Shown here: in pieces, positions 11,843 to 35,890 of the stretch | Numbering within the stretch: the stretch's first letter is position 1 | How the letters are laid out: the number at the start of each line of letters is the position of its first letter | NCBI RefSeq assembly: GCF_030463565.1 | Contig: NC_134643.1 | Location: forward strand, 211,720,583-211,784,582 | Length of the DNA: 64,000 nucleotides | DNA from: Pelecanus crispus | Taxonomy: Eukaryota; Chordata; Aves; Pelecaniformes; Pelecanidae | Direction of reading: 5' to 3' | The notes under the pieces: model-generated | Databases searched by the model: none | What the model saw: the letters and a program-made list of their open reading frames with translations, nothing else | Told to the model about the DNA's origin: nothing | Translations under genes and position numbers: made by a program

Positions 11843-14312
11843 ATGTGCTTAGTATTTATAATATCCCAGTTACCACAGTTGAGAAGATGACCCTACAATG
11901 GGAGTCTTTCACCTCTAGTTCAGGATACCAGCCCCAGGGTCACCACCTCTTTGCCCAGTCTGAACTCTCCTGCGTTGCAGGTAGAAGACTGGTTGTCACT
12001 TTACTACCACGTGCTTTTCAACCCACATATACTTTTAAAATCCCAGTTTGCCTGACACATTGCAGTGCTATGTTTAGGATGCAGTAGAAGGCTTTGTCAG
12101 TGTGGAGAACTGAGTCACCCAAACAGGACTGAAGCAGAGCTGGGAAACAACTGCAGAATCTGAGCCCATGTCACACCTAGGAAGATTCAAGTTCATGGTC
12201 AACTCACGCTGTCAGAATTTGAGATTCTTTAGACTTACTGCAAATTTTGATCTTACCCAGCTTCACCTTAGATACCTTCTGAAATTTAGAATTAAGAACA
12301 GTCTTTATATATTTTCCTGTGCTTTCCCTTTTTACCTTTTTCTTCTTCATAGCCCTCCTTTAGGGTTATTAGATAATTCCTCCTGGTAAGTAACCTCACG
12401 TCTTTCAGACTGTGGAATGAGAAGGTGACTAGCTGAGGACCATGTATTTCAGAACTGTATGTTTACTCTGGGACAGCAAGCAGCCTGATCTGAAGTGGTT
12501 ACAGAATGGAAGGTCCCACTCTGGCAGCTGGTTTGAAATAAGTTTCATAAATTTTACTGTGGGCTAGAGACTGATATTCCAGTGAAGGGTAAAGATCAGC
12601 TCTTAAATCTTTGTGAGATAGATTCTGAATTTATTACATATCTTATTTGAAGGCTGGAGCATAGCGATGCTGCTGCAGAAACACATTTTTCTTTTCTTCT
12701 TGTTCCGGGGGGATTAGTCTGCTAATGCCCTTTAGTTTTCCTCCAAGCTTCAGTTTAACTGTGTAGGCGACTGCATGGGAAAAGGAGTTCAGCCAAGGTT
12801 CTGACTACTTTAACCATTCCTTCCTGAAATTTGTCTCCTCTTCCTATTTCTGTGCATAGGAAGAGGAATAAAAACTGTTCATTCCCCCTTAATGCCACAC
12901 ATGGATAGCTATGAAAATCTTTTCCACCTTTTTACTTCCCTAAGACTGTACTATGGATCACAACCTGCATCTTTTTAAGAGAGCCTCAACTGATGCACTA
13001 GTTAAATTCTAATAACTCTTATCTTGGAAAACTATAATGTGCCATGCAGTATTGTAGAACAAATTACAAATTTTATTTTGAGAGATACTGAAGAAAGAAT
13101 GTGATTAAAAATTTCACAGGCAGTTGAATGTGCTCCTCTCAGGAAGAGGCCAGGTACGGGTTCTGAGTGCCCTTTAGCTATTACTTTTGAAAGAAAACAT
13201 TGGATTAAAAAAAATAGATTAAAATCTGGATTTAAAGCTGTATTAATACCCCTCTCCCAACTGCTTTCATATCTCCTTGTAGCAAAAACTATTTCCAGTG
13301 TATTCCAACTTCAGAGAGAGATGGAGATGAACCACAGTATCGAGACAAATTTGGAACATTGTCCAGCTGTACCAGTGCAAGGTGATGTTGAACAGTGTAT
13401 TCTGATGATCCTGTAGACAGGCTATCTCCCAGTGGTATGGTAGAAGCTGAGGTTTCATTTATTCGGCCAGATCACAAACGAATTCTCTAATGTGCATGAG
13501 GAGTTGAAAATCTGTTGGACCTTTATGAACTTTCCAAATGAGCTTTCCAAATAATTTGCTTTTTGGTTAAAATGGCACATCCAGTTTTTAAGATACAAAA
13601 ATAGTGGATCTGAGTGTGTGAAAACTGTAAGATTTTCAGGACATTCTCTTCTACTTCGACATTTTTCAGGGATAGAAATTATTGTATTTGAATGATTGTC
13701 CCACTCAATACTTCTGTTCCTAAGGATGGGCTACCAGTGAGACCAAGAGACTGCTGTTGTCCTCCCGGTAAACAATTTTCAATGTAACACGAAGCATTAT
13801 TTTAAAGAAATATTTTTCAGTTTTCTATTTAGAATTTGCTTTTAGGACATGTTCTAAAATTGCCTCCACAGCCAGTTCTAGTGCATTACCACCACACCAA
13901 TGTAAATGCCTTCATTTTAATGATAAAAACTTTTGTAAAAAGTTGAAAACATCGATTGATACTTGTTTTTGTTTCAAATAGCCCGGACTATTCAATATCA
14001 AATATATACCAATGCTCAAAAATAGCATGTAAGTAAATCTGTCGCAGTTTTATCACAATGAAAATATATATGTTTGATGTGTCATGTAAAGGTGATAAGC
14101 AGTAATTGCTCTCAGGATACAAGCAGTGGTATATAAAATCTACTGTGCAACTGAAATGTGGTTTATTAAATCCAGGCATTAAAGGAGTGATGTGTTGGCT
14201 GCTCTTTGTGCTGTAGACATTCCCAAATAGTTAGCTCAGGACTTCATAGCGTACAATCCTTTCCACAGAAATTTGAAACCCGTCAAAACGTTTGCATTTC
14301 TTCGAGTAAAAG

Positions 14313-26821
<12,509 letters not shown>

Positions 26822-27710
26822 CCTATGAAAATAGAAATATATCTCTTCTTGCAGTTATGTGGGATAATGTATCACTGCATCATAAATACCTTTTATTTTC
26901 ACTTGAACAGTTCAGTCTTAAAACTTTATCTTTCCATAATGCAGTTACACATTTTTATTATGAAATATCAGCATTTGTAGTGTTCCCGCTTGAGTAGGAA
27001 GGTCCTAAGAACAGGGTTTTCAGTAAACAGATGAAGCTTAGTGGTTGTCAGCTTTTATTCAACTGCCTCGTATGGAATCTCAAAGGCAGTGGAAAACTAT
27101 AAAAAGGAGTGTCATGCTGACTTTTGAATGTGTTTTTTCTATGCTCTCTGCATATCTGAACTGCCAAGAAATTTCAGCAAATTTTCTTTAAAAAAGCTGT
27201 ATACCTGCCATTTCCATCATTATACTTGGGAAAAATACCTTTTCTTCACCTTAGGTTACTTTTCCAGAATCAGCTCTTCTTTCTATATTCCTTATCAGGC
27301 AAGCTAACACCGACTTATTTCAACACATATGTAAGGTTCTGTATACTCTCAGGGCCCGATTTTTATACAAGTAAGGTGGATACTGACATGCAAGAACTGT
27401 GGTCTGTTTTGTATTTAATTTTCACAGTCAATGTGTTTCATAATCAGGTTTTTACTCTACCATTGTCTATTACACAATTCACTACAAATAAACACTTTTT
27501 TCCCAAAGAAAATGTATAACATTTCATATAACCTTTGGCGTTTTAATTTTTGGATATATGGGCCTGATCTTCTGTTTTTCATTCTTATTTGCATTCACTT
27601 TGTGAATGATTATGTGGTAATGAACAAAACCAATTTGAGTTGTATATTTTAAATTAAGTAGTGAGAATTGTTTGCATTTGTGTCAGTAAAAGTAGAATAA
27701 CATCAATAAA
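26822..27710 (+). other. ANGPTL5: ANGPTL5 3' UTR with candidate poly(A) signals
   Basis: AT-rich sequence after the stop codon. AATAAA hexamers lie at 27487-27492 and 27705-27710. The second is followed by TGTG/GTTG-rich sequence (ttgtcagtacagcagtgttg) that could serve as the downstream element. The real 3' end cannot be fixed from sequence alone. Confidence 0.5.
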
Positions 27711-30700
27711 AATGTGAATATTGTCAGTACAGCAGTGTTGCTGGAACCTGGCATCCATTCTGTAGCAACTAGGCATGGTATTTCTCATCTCTGCTTCAGT
27801 TTCAGTACATAAGCTCTGTAGTAACATGTGGAATGAAATCAGTTAAAAACTCCATGGGTTTCCTCTTTGCCCTCTCGCACTTTGACCAAACATTAATACA
27901 GTGAGCAGAAATCATCATCAGTTCAGAACCACCACGTTTTAGAACTTCTTTCCAAAGATATATGTGGCTATTGGAGGAAAGGAAGCTTGCGATAGGGTAT
28001 GTATACTGTTACAAGGTTAAGGGAGAGAAAAATTTCCTCTTTTCTTCTATGCTTGACTAGTCCTTAACAATTGGAGGTGAAAATTTGCTAAGAAGGTTTC
28101 TTTCTGCTAGAGAGCTATCACAGGCCCTGTAGAGGGATTGTGATAGAGGGGGTAGCTCATGCTTTTGGGGGAGACTAAATTCTCTGAGTGCGGGGGGATT
28201 TTGTTGTCAGGCCCTGTAGTCTTTGGAATTAGAGGTGGAGAGATAGTATGAACACCTTCTTTAGCCCGCTCCCCCCCCCCCTCCCCCCCCCCCCCCCCCC
28301 GGTTTATTAGACACACAATCCTGTAATCCCTTTCTAACAGCAACATGGACCCAGCAGACCTATAAAGGTAGATACTAAAGTGAAAGAGCTTCTGCACTAA
28401 GATTAACAAGCATTAGAGCAGTATGTGATTGTTTAAAGAGTATTTAAATTCTGGCTGCAAGCCTAGATGTTGTCACTGTATTAAGGCTATTATGTCAGAA
28501 AGAGTCCCCAGGCTGCAGTACGACAATCGTACTGGAAAATGCTGGTTGCTAAATTTCATGGAAATTGAATGGCTTTGATGAAAGCCTCAAACTTTGATGG
28601 TGGGACCTCTGCTCTGAAAATAGGTCCAAGCCTGTGAGCAGAAAGGAAGTCTAAGTAGGGAATCTGGATGCTGGAGCGTAGAGCTAGAGTCTACTGACAC
28701 CTTGAGGCTCATTTTGGCTTTATTAGAATCCCTGCTTAACAATGAAGGTGGAAGATGAAGATTGTAGATCTGTACTGGCAGATATTGCCACATTGAATTA
28801 CCAGGTTTAATTTCTCCTTTGTCAGCATTGGTTAGATTAGCTGGCAGTAACAAATCACAGAAGAGATGGGCCTGAAAAGATAATGAAAGCTTGAAGGATC
28901 ATTTTTTCAAACAGACATTGGATCTTAAAGTCAGGTGAAATTGAAAACCTGTACAAAAAATGAATTGAATTCTCAATATCAGTACTGGGGGGACATGGGA
29001 ATATTTACTGTTCCTTGGAAGATAAAAACATTTCCAAGATTATTTGCAGAGGCTGCTTTGAACTCAATACGTACGCTGTAATACCATTAAGTACTGCTCT
29101 ACTAGCAAGGTCACAGGTAGACACTGTGTTCTCTGTGGCTTAGAGTTCCTTCCCTTTGTAGATAAAATGAATTCATTTTGCCACAGGCTTGACGTTGTGC
29201 TGTGAGAGCTGGATCTGCAGTGTAAACCGCAAAACAGGATGAAGTCCAAATTGCAAATACTAGTCAGGCTTTCACTCCTTTAAATCATTCAGGTACGATT
29301 TTTCAATATAGTGTTCTTATGCAAAAGATGGACAATGCTTATTCCTTTTTCAGATTAGAAACCATATATGAAAAGAGAGATTGTTATGAATTTCTCCTCT
29401 TGTATTTGCTATATTATCTACTAGTCATGATCACACTTAGTGCTTCTGTGGCACCAAAACAAGTAATTAGATAATAATTAATATCATTTAATGAATTTAT
29501 TTCCTTTCGTGGAGTCTTGCGGCTGAGAGGATCTGAGTACGGTTTCTATGAAAAGCTTCTGAGCACGGGCATCTCATAGTTTATCATCATTTGAGCGTGC
29601 TGAAATGAGAGTATTGGTATAGTCTGATTTTGTTTTAAAATTTAGCGTATGCTTAGAAAAGCAGAGTGCTAGAGATTAGTTGGCAGCTTGCCTGGTGCGA
29701 ATGTGAAATGCAGCAATGACAACAGAACATTTTCCATGTGATAGATGGCTACTGTCTTCAAAGGTTCATTCCATTTCCTCTCTAAGAATAAAACAACTGT
29801 GAAAACAAATAATTTTTTAGTTAAACACAGAAAATTTACAAGGACATTAAACTGATTCCAGGGGCCTGTATTCCATATTTACAGCTGATGGTTCCCAACC
29901 ACCATACATAACATTTTTGTGGCCATATATTAGGACTGGTAATCAGCTGGTTATTGCCCAAACAGTCTTGTTTCAACGAAATAAAAAGGAACATGTAGGG
30001 TATTAAGAGACACTGATTGAGTGTTCCAAATAAAAAGTAGCTTGGTTAAACAACACTTAATATCTATTCCAGGAATTATACTCCTGACTATGAGAAATTG
30101 TCTTTAAAGGACATGTAATCTCTGATGTTATGAAACTGCTTTTCTTTCTTTTGTTTTCTTTTTCCAAGAGTATGTCTTCAATTTGTAAATCTCAGTTTGG
30201 TGAACCCAAATTATTTGACCCAGTTTATGATGCTACAGTAATATAAATAAATGACAACATGGTTTCCATAGCCTGAGTATTACTGACGTGGCAGTGCAGG
30301 GTTCAGTGTATTAGACATCTGGAAATAACAAAACAGTACAACCAAAGGCATTTTACTTTCCACTTGGAAAATCTTTAATTGGACAGTAAAAGATCCTCTA
30401 AACTGCTTAGAGTTTTTTTTTTTTAAACTGTAAATTCTGGCATGTATTTAAAACTTTATAATCATCCATATTTCTTTAACATGAAAAAACATCTTGGTTT
30501 TATTACTGGTCTCTGTTATGGAACATATTTATAAAAAAATACTCCAACATTACATTGTATTGATGCTTCGCTACAAAATACATAGCATGTTTATGTACGT
30601 TGCAAGTAGGAAACTTTGATTCATAGCTTGACTCTAAATTTTAGTTGGTTGCATGCAGCAGCTTCTGTAAGTCCTCCCACTTATTTAAAGATCACTAATG

Positions 30701-31930
30701 TCATGCAGAATTAAGATGCAATTATTTAAAATACCATCTCAAGAACTCTTGCTTGAAATCTATTATGTTGGATGTTCTGCAAATGTTGGCAGCATGATCA
30801 CTGACATGAAGATGCTACAAACTGAAAAGCTTGATACCAAGAAATTCTGGTGCATGCCTCTAGTGGGTTAAAGCAGAGTGCACTACTCCACTGCCAATGC
30901 ACAATGTGATAATAAAGTACAAACCGATATGAAGAAGTTTCTGAGACTGAGGGAGTATCTGCTTTTCCCTCTTCCCCATCTGATACATAAAAGATAAAAT
31001 ACTAAAACACTAAATGCAGTAACACGGTAAAGTTCCCTTTAGCCTCACCCTAATCTCTGTAGATGCCCCTGAACAGAACCTGAGGTGGTTTTAATGGAAA
31101 TACTAGCTCGTTGGGATGCAGAGCTCAACATGAACTCAACATTGTAGTGAGCAAGGAAAGAATGAAAGGTGAGGTAAGAGTGGGCCTATAGTTTAACTTG
31201 TACACGACTGCATTTTGAAGACAAGAAAGAAGTAATAGCAGATGATTAAAATTCAAAATCTCCCCACTGCTGCTAGTTTTGAATGTCCAAATCCGCTATT
31301 CTTTTCATGAAGGTTGTAACTATCAATTACATGTAGTTCACCATGTAAATGCCCATAGCTTCACCTGGAAACTCCATTCAGTGACTGGTCTGGGTAGAGC
31401 TGGTTAGTTTTGTGGCTTACTTGAAAGTATACAAACTAAGCCCATAGGTAGTCTAATAAGCATGGGCTCTCATTCTTCCTGACCAAGGTTGCTGGATGAT
31501 CCAATAAAACAGAGAGAGTCCTGACTTGTCCTGATCTTCAGAGCAAATTGTGATCCCGTTTTCTACAAGTCATCCAGAAATACCAGCCCTAACAGGTACT
31601 GTCTTTTATCGGCCTTTACCTTTAACAGAAACCTAAATAGGTACTAGAAGCTCCTTGTGACTCCTCCCCAGTCTTGCTGGGTCTGTTTAAGGGACCAGAC
31701 TCCATTCAGGCTTATATAAAGCCAGTGTAAAGAGCTTAGATGTGTGTGTGTGCACACGTGGCATTACATGTATTTTCATGCTTTAACATGTATTTTCTGG
31801 AAACCTTCACTACAGCCCTTATTCTCTCTCACCTCTTCTAGCTGTTCCAGCTACATTTTGTCACGGTGCATGTAAAGAACATAGAGACAGAGGTATTCAT
31901 TATATGGGGCTATAAACCAAGGTAAAGTTT
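27711..31930. other. Intergenic, no gene recognised
   Basis: Holds the poly-C tract at 28,271-28,300 and short unrecognised ORFs. No CR1 tail or splice-bounded coding similarity was seen. Confidence 0.6.
28271..28300. repeat. Poly-C tract, 30 bases with one T
   Basis: Eleven C, one T at 28,282, then eighteen C, followed by GG. The opposite strand is a G-run with quadruplex potential. Such tracts are also frequent sites of sequencing or assembly length error. Confidence 0.95.
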
Positions 31931-32300
31931 ATAGAATCATAGATAACCTCCAGAGCTCATCTAGTCCAGCTCCCTGCTAACAGCACGTCTAATTAGGTCA
32001 GGTTGCTCAGAGACTCTTCTATTCGAGTCTTGAACACCTCCAAATATGAAGATCCCACAATCTTTTTGGGCAACATGTTCCAGTATTTGACCACTCTCAT
32101 GGTGATTTTTTTTTCCTCTAATATCTGATGGGAATTTCACATGTTCCATCTTGTGTCTGCTGCCTGTTATCCCATACTGACTGAATCTGATTTTTTGTGT
32201 ATGTCTGAAGTGGGTTAAGTGATCCCTAACTCTCTCTTCATCTACTGTGGGTCCTGCTTCACTCCCAGACTGCGCTAGTAGGCTTGAGCAACTGGGGGAG
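31931..32300 (-). mobile_element. CR1 3' part (ORF2 C-terminus and 3' UTR)
   Basis: Starts with the reverse-complement octamer tail (atagaatcatag) and reads on the minus strand through MLPKKIVGSSYLEVFKTRIE, matching the CR1 C-terminus, followed by a stop and 3' UTR. Several frameshifts and stops are present. It is directly joined to a CR1 piece from much further 5' in the element (32,305-32,700). Confidence 0.8.
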
Positions 32301-32304
32301 CCTA

Positions 32305-32700
32305 AGGACAAGCCTTACCAGTGAAAACTGAGGCAAAAAAAGCATGGAGTACCTTGTCCTTTCTCATGTCCCTGGTCATGAGGTCCCCTGCTCCCTTGAG
32401 CAATGGGCCCACACACTCCTTACCTTTTCTTCTGCTCCCAATGTAATTATAAACCCCTTTCTTGTCGCCCTTCACCTCCCTTGCTAGTTTCACCTCTGGT
32501 TGAGCTTTGGCTTTGCAAACTCTACTCCAACATGTGCAGGCAAAATCTTTTGTGTTCCTCTCAAATAGCCTGTCGCTGCTTGGGTCCTTCTTTGTGTCTG
32601 AGCTCAGTCAAGAGCTCCACATTCATCCATGCTGGCCTTCTGCCATGCTTGCTTGACTTCCTGTTCTTTGGAATGGATAAGCACATGTATGCATTTTGGG
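32305..32700 (-). mobile_element. CR1 ORF2 linker region upstream of reverse transcriptase
   Basis: On the minus strand: RRPAWMNVELLTELRHKEG near 32,640-32,590, then KLAREVKGDKKGVYNYIGS, GPLLKGAGDLMTRDMRKDK and LHAFFASVFTGK. This is the region between the endonuclease and reverse transcriptase of CR1, and the same region is found in a different copy at 63,660-64,000. The reverse transcriptase itself is missing between this piece and the 3' piece at 31,931-32,300. Confidence 0.82.
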
Positions 32701-33489
32701 GTGTTTATTCTAAAGCTCTCCAATGATCATCTTTCTTATTGTGTGGGGTTTTTTATAGCAAGTATTACAATGGAGCAGGGACCAGGGCCTGAGGGCATTA
32801 CTGCATTTCACCTACAAGAACTCTACATTTCTAAGAATTGATTACTCCCCTTTGTGGAGAAAAATCTGGCTCTGCATAGTATGTACTAAGTCTTTAATTA
32901 AAAAGTCCCCCAAGTTCATTGCAGTGGTGACATCATCCCGGTTACAGAACTACAGACCAACAGCAAACAATAACATCAACTTTCTTTGTAAAGTCAAGTT
33001 TCTGCAACAAGTCTCTAATGCACAGCGAAATTCATGTGAGCTCTTCCTGTCATAATAGTAAATTGAATTACTTTGCCAGGAATGAAACAGGAGGATAGGA
33101 TTGTTCTCTTCAAACTTAAAATAAAAAAAATCCTTAGAACTTCTTCACATATTTTTATTTTTCTCTACTTCCAAAATTGAAAGGTGGCTGAAAAGTAATG
33201 TGACAGTGGCAAAAAAATAAGACTTTAGCAGACAAAATATCCACCCTGTAGAAGTTAGGTTCTTCAAATAAGTACTAAAATTGCAGTGTGGTGATTTTTT
33301 TTTCTGAATCTCTGCCTAAACTAGGAACTTAACATAGGATCCAGTGTCCACAGTGTAGGCCCAGATGCACTTGAAATTCTGCTGCCTAGTCCTGAGCAAT
33401 GACACTGACACTTTTTTTTTTGGGGTACTGTTTCAACTTCTGATAAAATCAGAATTTAAATTCCAATAAATTCCGATAAAAACAGAATT

Positions 33490-33690
33490 ATAGAATCACT
33501 GAGGTTAGAAGGGAACTTTCGAGATCATGTACTCAAGGAGGGTCACCTAGAGCAGGTTGTCCAGGACCATGTCCTGTCGCATTCTGAATATCTCCACAGA
33601 TGGAGACTCCACAACCTCTCTGGGCAATCTACTCCAGTGTTCAACCACCATCACAGTAAAAAAGTGCTTTCCACTTTCCAGATATCTACC
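33490..33690 (-). mobile_element. CR1 3' fragment
   Basis: tagaatcactgaggttagaa at the left end, then on the minus strand a diverged CR1 C-terminus ([20 protein letters not shown]-like) and 3' UTR. It is an older copy than the 44.5-kb one. The right boundary is approximate. Confidence 0.78.
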
Positions 33691-35539
33691 TTATGAAATC
33701 CTCCAGAGATAGTTCCAATGCTTTATTCCCTTCATTGACTATACAGTAGAAAAGAAATTTTAGTGCCCTCATTCACTCAGGATCCTAACTCCTCCCCTTT
33801 TGTCAGGATACATTTGGATTTTATATTAAAAAAAGATAATAGCAGTGGAAATGCTCCCTGTTTACATAATGGCTTACAGTGCCATGAAGTAGGAGTTTAG
33901 ATCAACTTGAAGCTTAGGATTTATATCAGATCACCTGTGTGTAGGAGGTTATTTTGGCCATAAGCTCTAGGGCAACCTCTTTCTGGAACTGGCCACTCAA
34001 CAGTCACGAATATGAGTCAAGGGGTGAGATAGAGATTGCTTTCAGTAGATAGGACATGGTTCTGCTGGACTTCCAGCTGAAGACTGTGTAAAACTAGCTG
34101 TCCCATTTCATGGGTGGCTGCTCTAACCACTGATCTGTTAGGCAGAAGATAGCTGTCATCATGATAAGCCATGTCATGACAAAAATGCTTCAATAAACCT
34201 TTTAAAAAAAACAGTAGGAAACAATACTCTCTGAGCTTGCACTACAACGTAGCTGGGTTTTGAGACATACAGTTCTAAACCACACTAAGTGATTTCACTC
34301 CTAGTAATAGACAAAATTAGGTTTTGTAACACCATATCTTAAACTAAAAGCAAAGAGAGCGAAGTCAAACTATGCTTTCCTACAGAGAAAAGATGTAATT
34401 GGCTTCTGATGGTAAGACAAGAGTATTACTGGACTAAGTCTAGTAATGATTCAGTAATTGAATCACTGTTCAAACTTAAGGAGCGATTTATGTGCATAAA
34501 AAGCTCTAGTATGCAACATTCCTATGATGGTAGTTGGAATTTCACATCAGAAAGTTGATACAGGGGTGAGAGGCCTAATTACAGAATTCCCATAGATGAA
34601 AGAGTAAGACTGTAAAGATGACACTGGGAGAATAAAAAATATACTTGTGTTAAATATGTGGGGAAAAAAAGGAGAACATAGCCAACTTTGCCAATCTTCC
34701 CTGCTTATAGATGCTTTTGAAACTTGAAGAGACTCCAGTGCATAAAGGAGAAAGTTCAAATTTATACCGCTTCAGCAGACATTTAGAAAACAACTGTGCA
34801 GAGGCTCTGCACCTCTGTAACAGGCCCTGACAAACTGCTTCTAACTCCTGTGATGTAAATGAGATTGATGCGACGAAGAAGGTGAGAATGAATGCATCTG
34901 CTAGCGTTTTGCTAGTCTGAATCAAGATATGAGTACTGTGAAAAAAGTGACCTAGGTGCCATGGAATACTTTGACACAATTTTTGAGAAATTACTCTGAT
35001 TTTCTGTTGACTCTGCAGTTATAATATTTAGACGTCCCAGACAAGTACATTTTGAAAGATAGATAATATCTGCTTTGGACTTGCTAGATGCTGCAAAATA
35101 GACTTATAGCCATAAACCACAAATGCTTAACGACATCCTCTTTCCTTGGCAAGATTATTCTCATTACTGAAGGCATGCTCCAGTTGCAGATAAAGTGCAT
35201 GGCACTTGTCTTCTCTTTGAATTGTTTTGAAATTTAAGAGAAGAATCCAATAAAAAATAAAGATTGAAGTTGCATTGCAATGAAGAAAATTGAATAGAAT
35301 ACAAACTCTAGTGACTAGGCTTGATCATTTGCAGCTTTATGTTTAAAAGCAACTTTCAGGAGAAACAGTAAAGGTAAAAGAACAAATAATAGCTTTCCAA
35401 ACACATCACTACTAAGAAGCCTAGCAAAGAGTTCATGGGACCAAGAAATAATGTAGATACAAATGCTGTGCCTGCATCTTGAACACTGCATGTGGCTCTG
35501 GCCATTCCACCTCTGAAAGGTCACAGTAGAAGAAGAAGT
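33691..35539. other. Intergenic, nothing recognised
   Basis: AT-rich, with only short ORFs and no recognised repeat or exon. Confidence 0.55.
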
Positions 35540-35890
35540 ACAAAGAAGTGTGACAAGAATGACTCACGTTAGATAAACTAAAGGGAATGAGACTCTCTAA
35601 GTTAGAAAAACAAGGGTATAATTAGGACATCTGTGATTAACTGTTAATGTCATAGAGAAGATGAAACCTTGCTTATTGTTTGTGAAGTGGCTCCCAGTGT
35701 AATCTGTGAGCAGCTGCCTTAATACAAAGAGAGGAAATATTTTTCATATATGTGATTAAATTGTAGGACTCATTGCCATCATGTATTGTGAAGGCCAAAA
35801 ATACAAGTGTGTTCAAGAAGGGACAAGACATAATCATGACTTTAGGCACTATTAAATGCGATGCAAACTCCAAATGTAAGACCCAGTTCA
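35540..35890 (+). mobile_element. Ancient CR1-like LINE 3' remnant
   Basis: ggactcattgccatcatgta, ttgtgaaggccaaaaatac and gtgttcaagaagggacaaga follow the common amniote CR1-like 3' pattern (aactcattgccacag, gttgtgaaggc, ttcaaaaaggg-ttggac). Upstream, agataaactaaagggaatga and ctctctaagttagaaaaaca fit the preceding part. It is heavily decayed. The match is from memory and the boundaries are approximate. Confidence 0.5.

Larger units (their letters stand above)
11091..14312. other. Interval between GC island and ANGPTL5 start codon
   Basis: Probably ANGPTL5 5' UTR exon(s) and first intron, since the human gene has a non-coding first exon, but no exon boundary can be fixed. It contains an A-rich tract (11,115-11,165), a TA dinucleotide run (11,456-11,478) and a MIR-like fragment (11,787-11,842). 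The 163-codon open frame at 11,596 has a hydrophobic start but no splice partner and no recognised similarity. Confidence 0.5.

Noticed and set aside
11487-12087. Overlapping plus and minus open frames upstream of ANGPTL5, one with a hydrophobic start
   Set aside because: Neither joins ANGPTL5 in phase. The signal-peptide exon at 14,313 fits the family far better.
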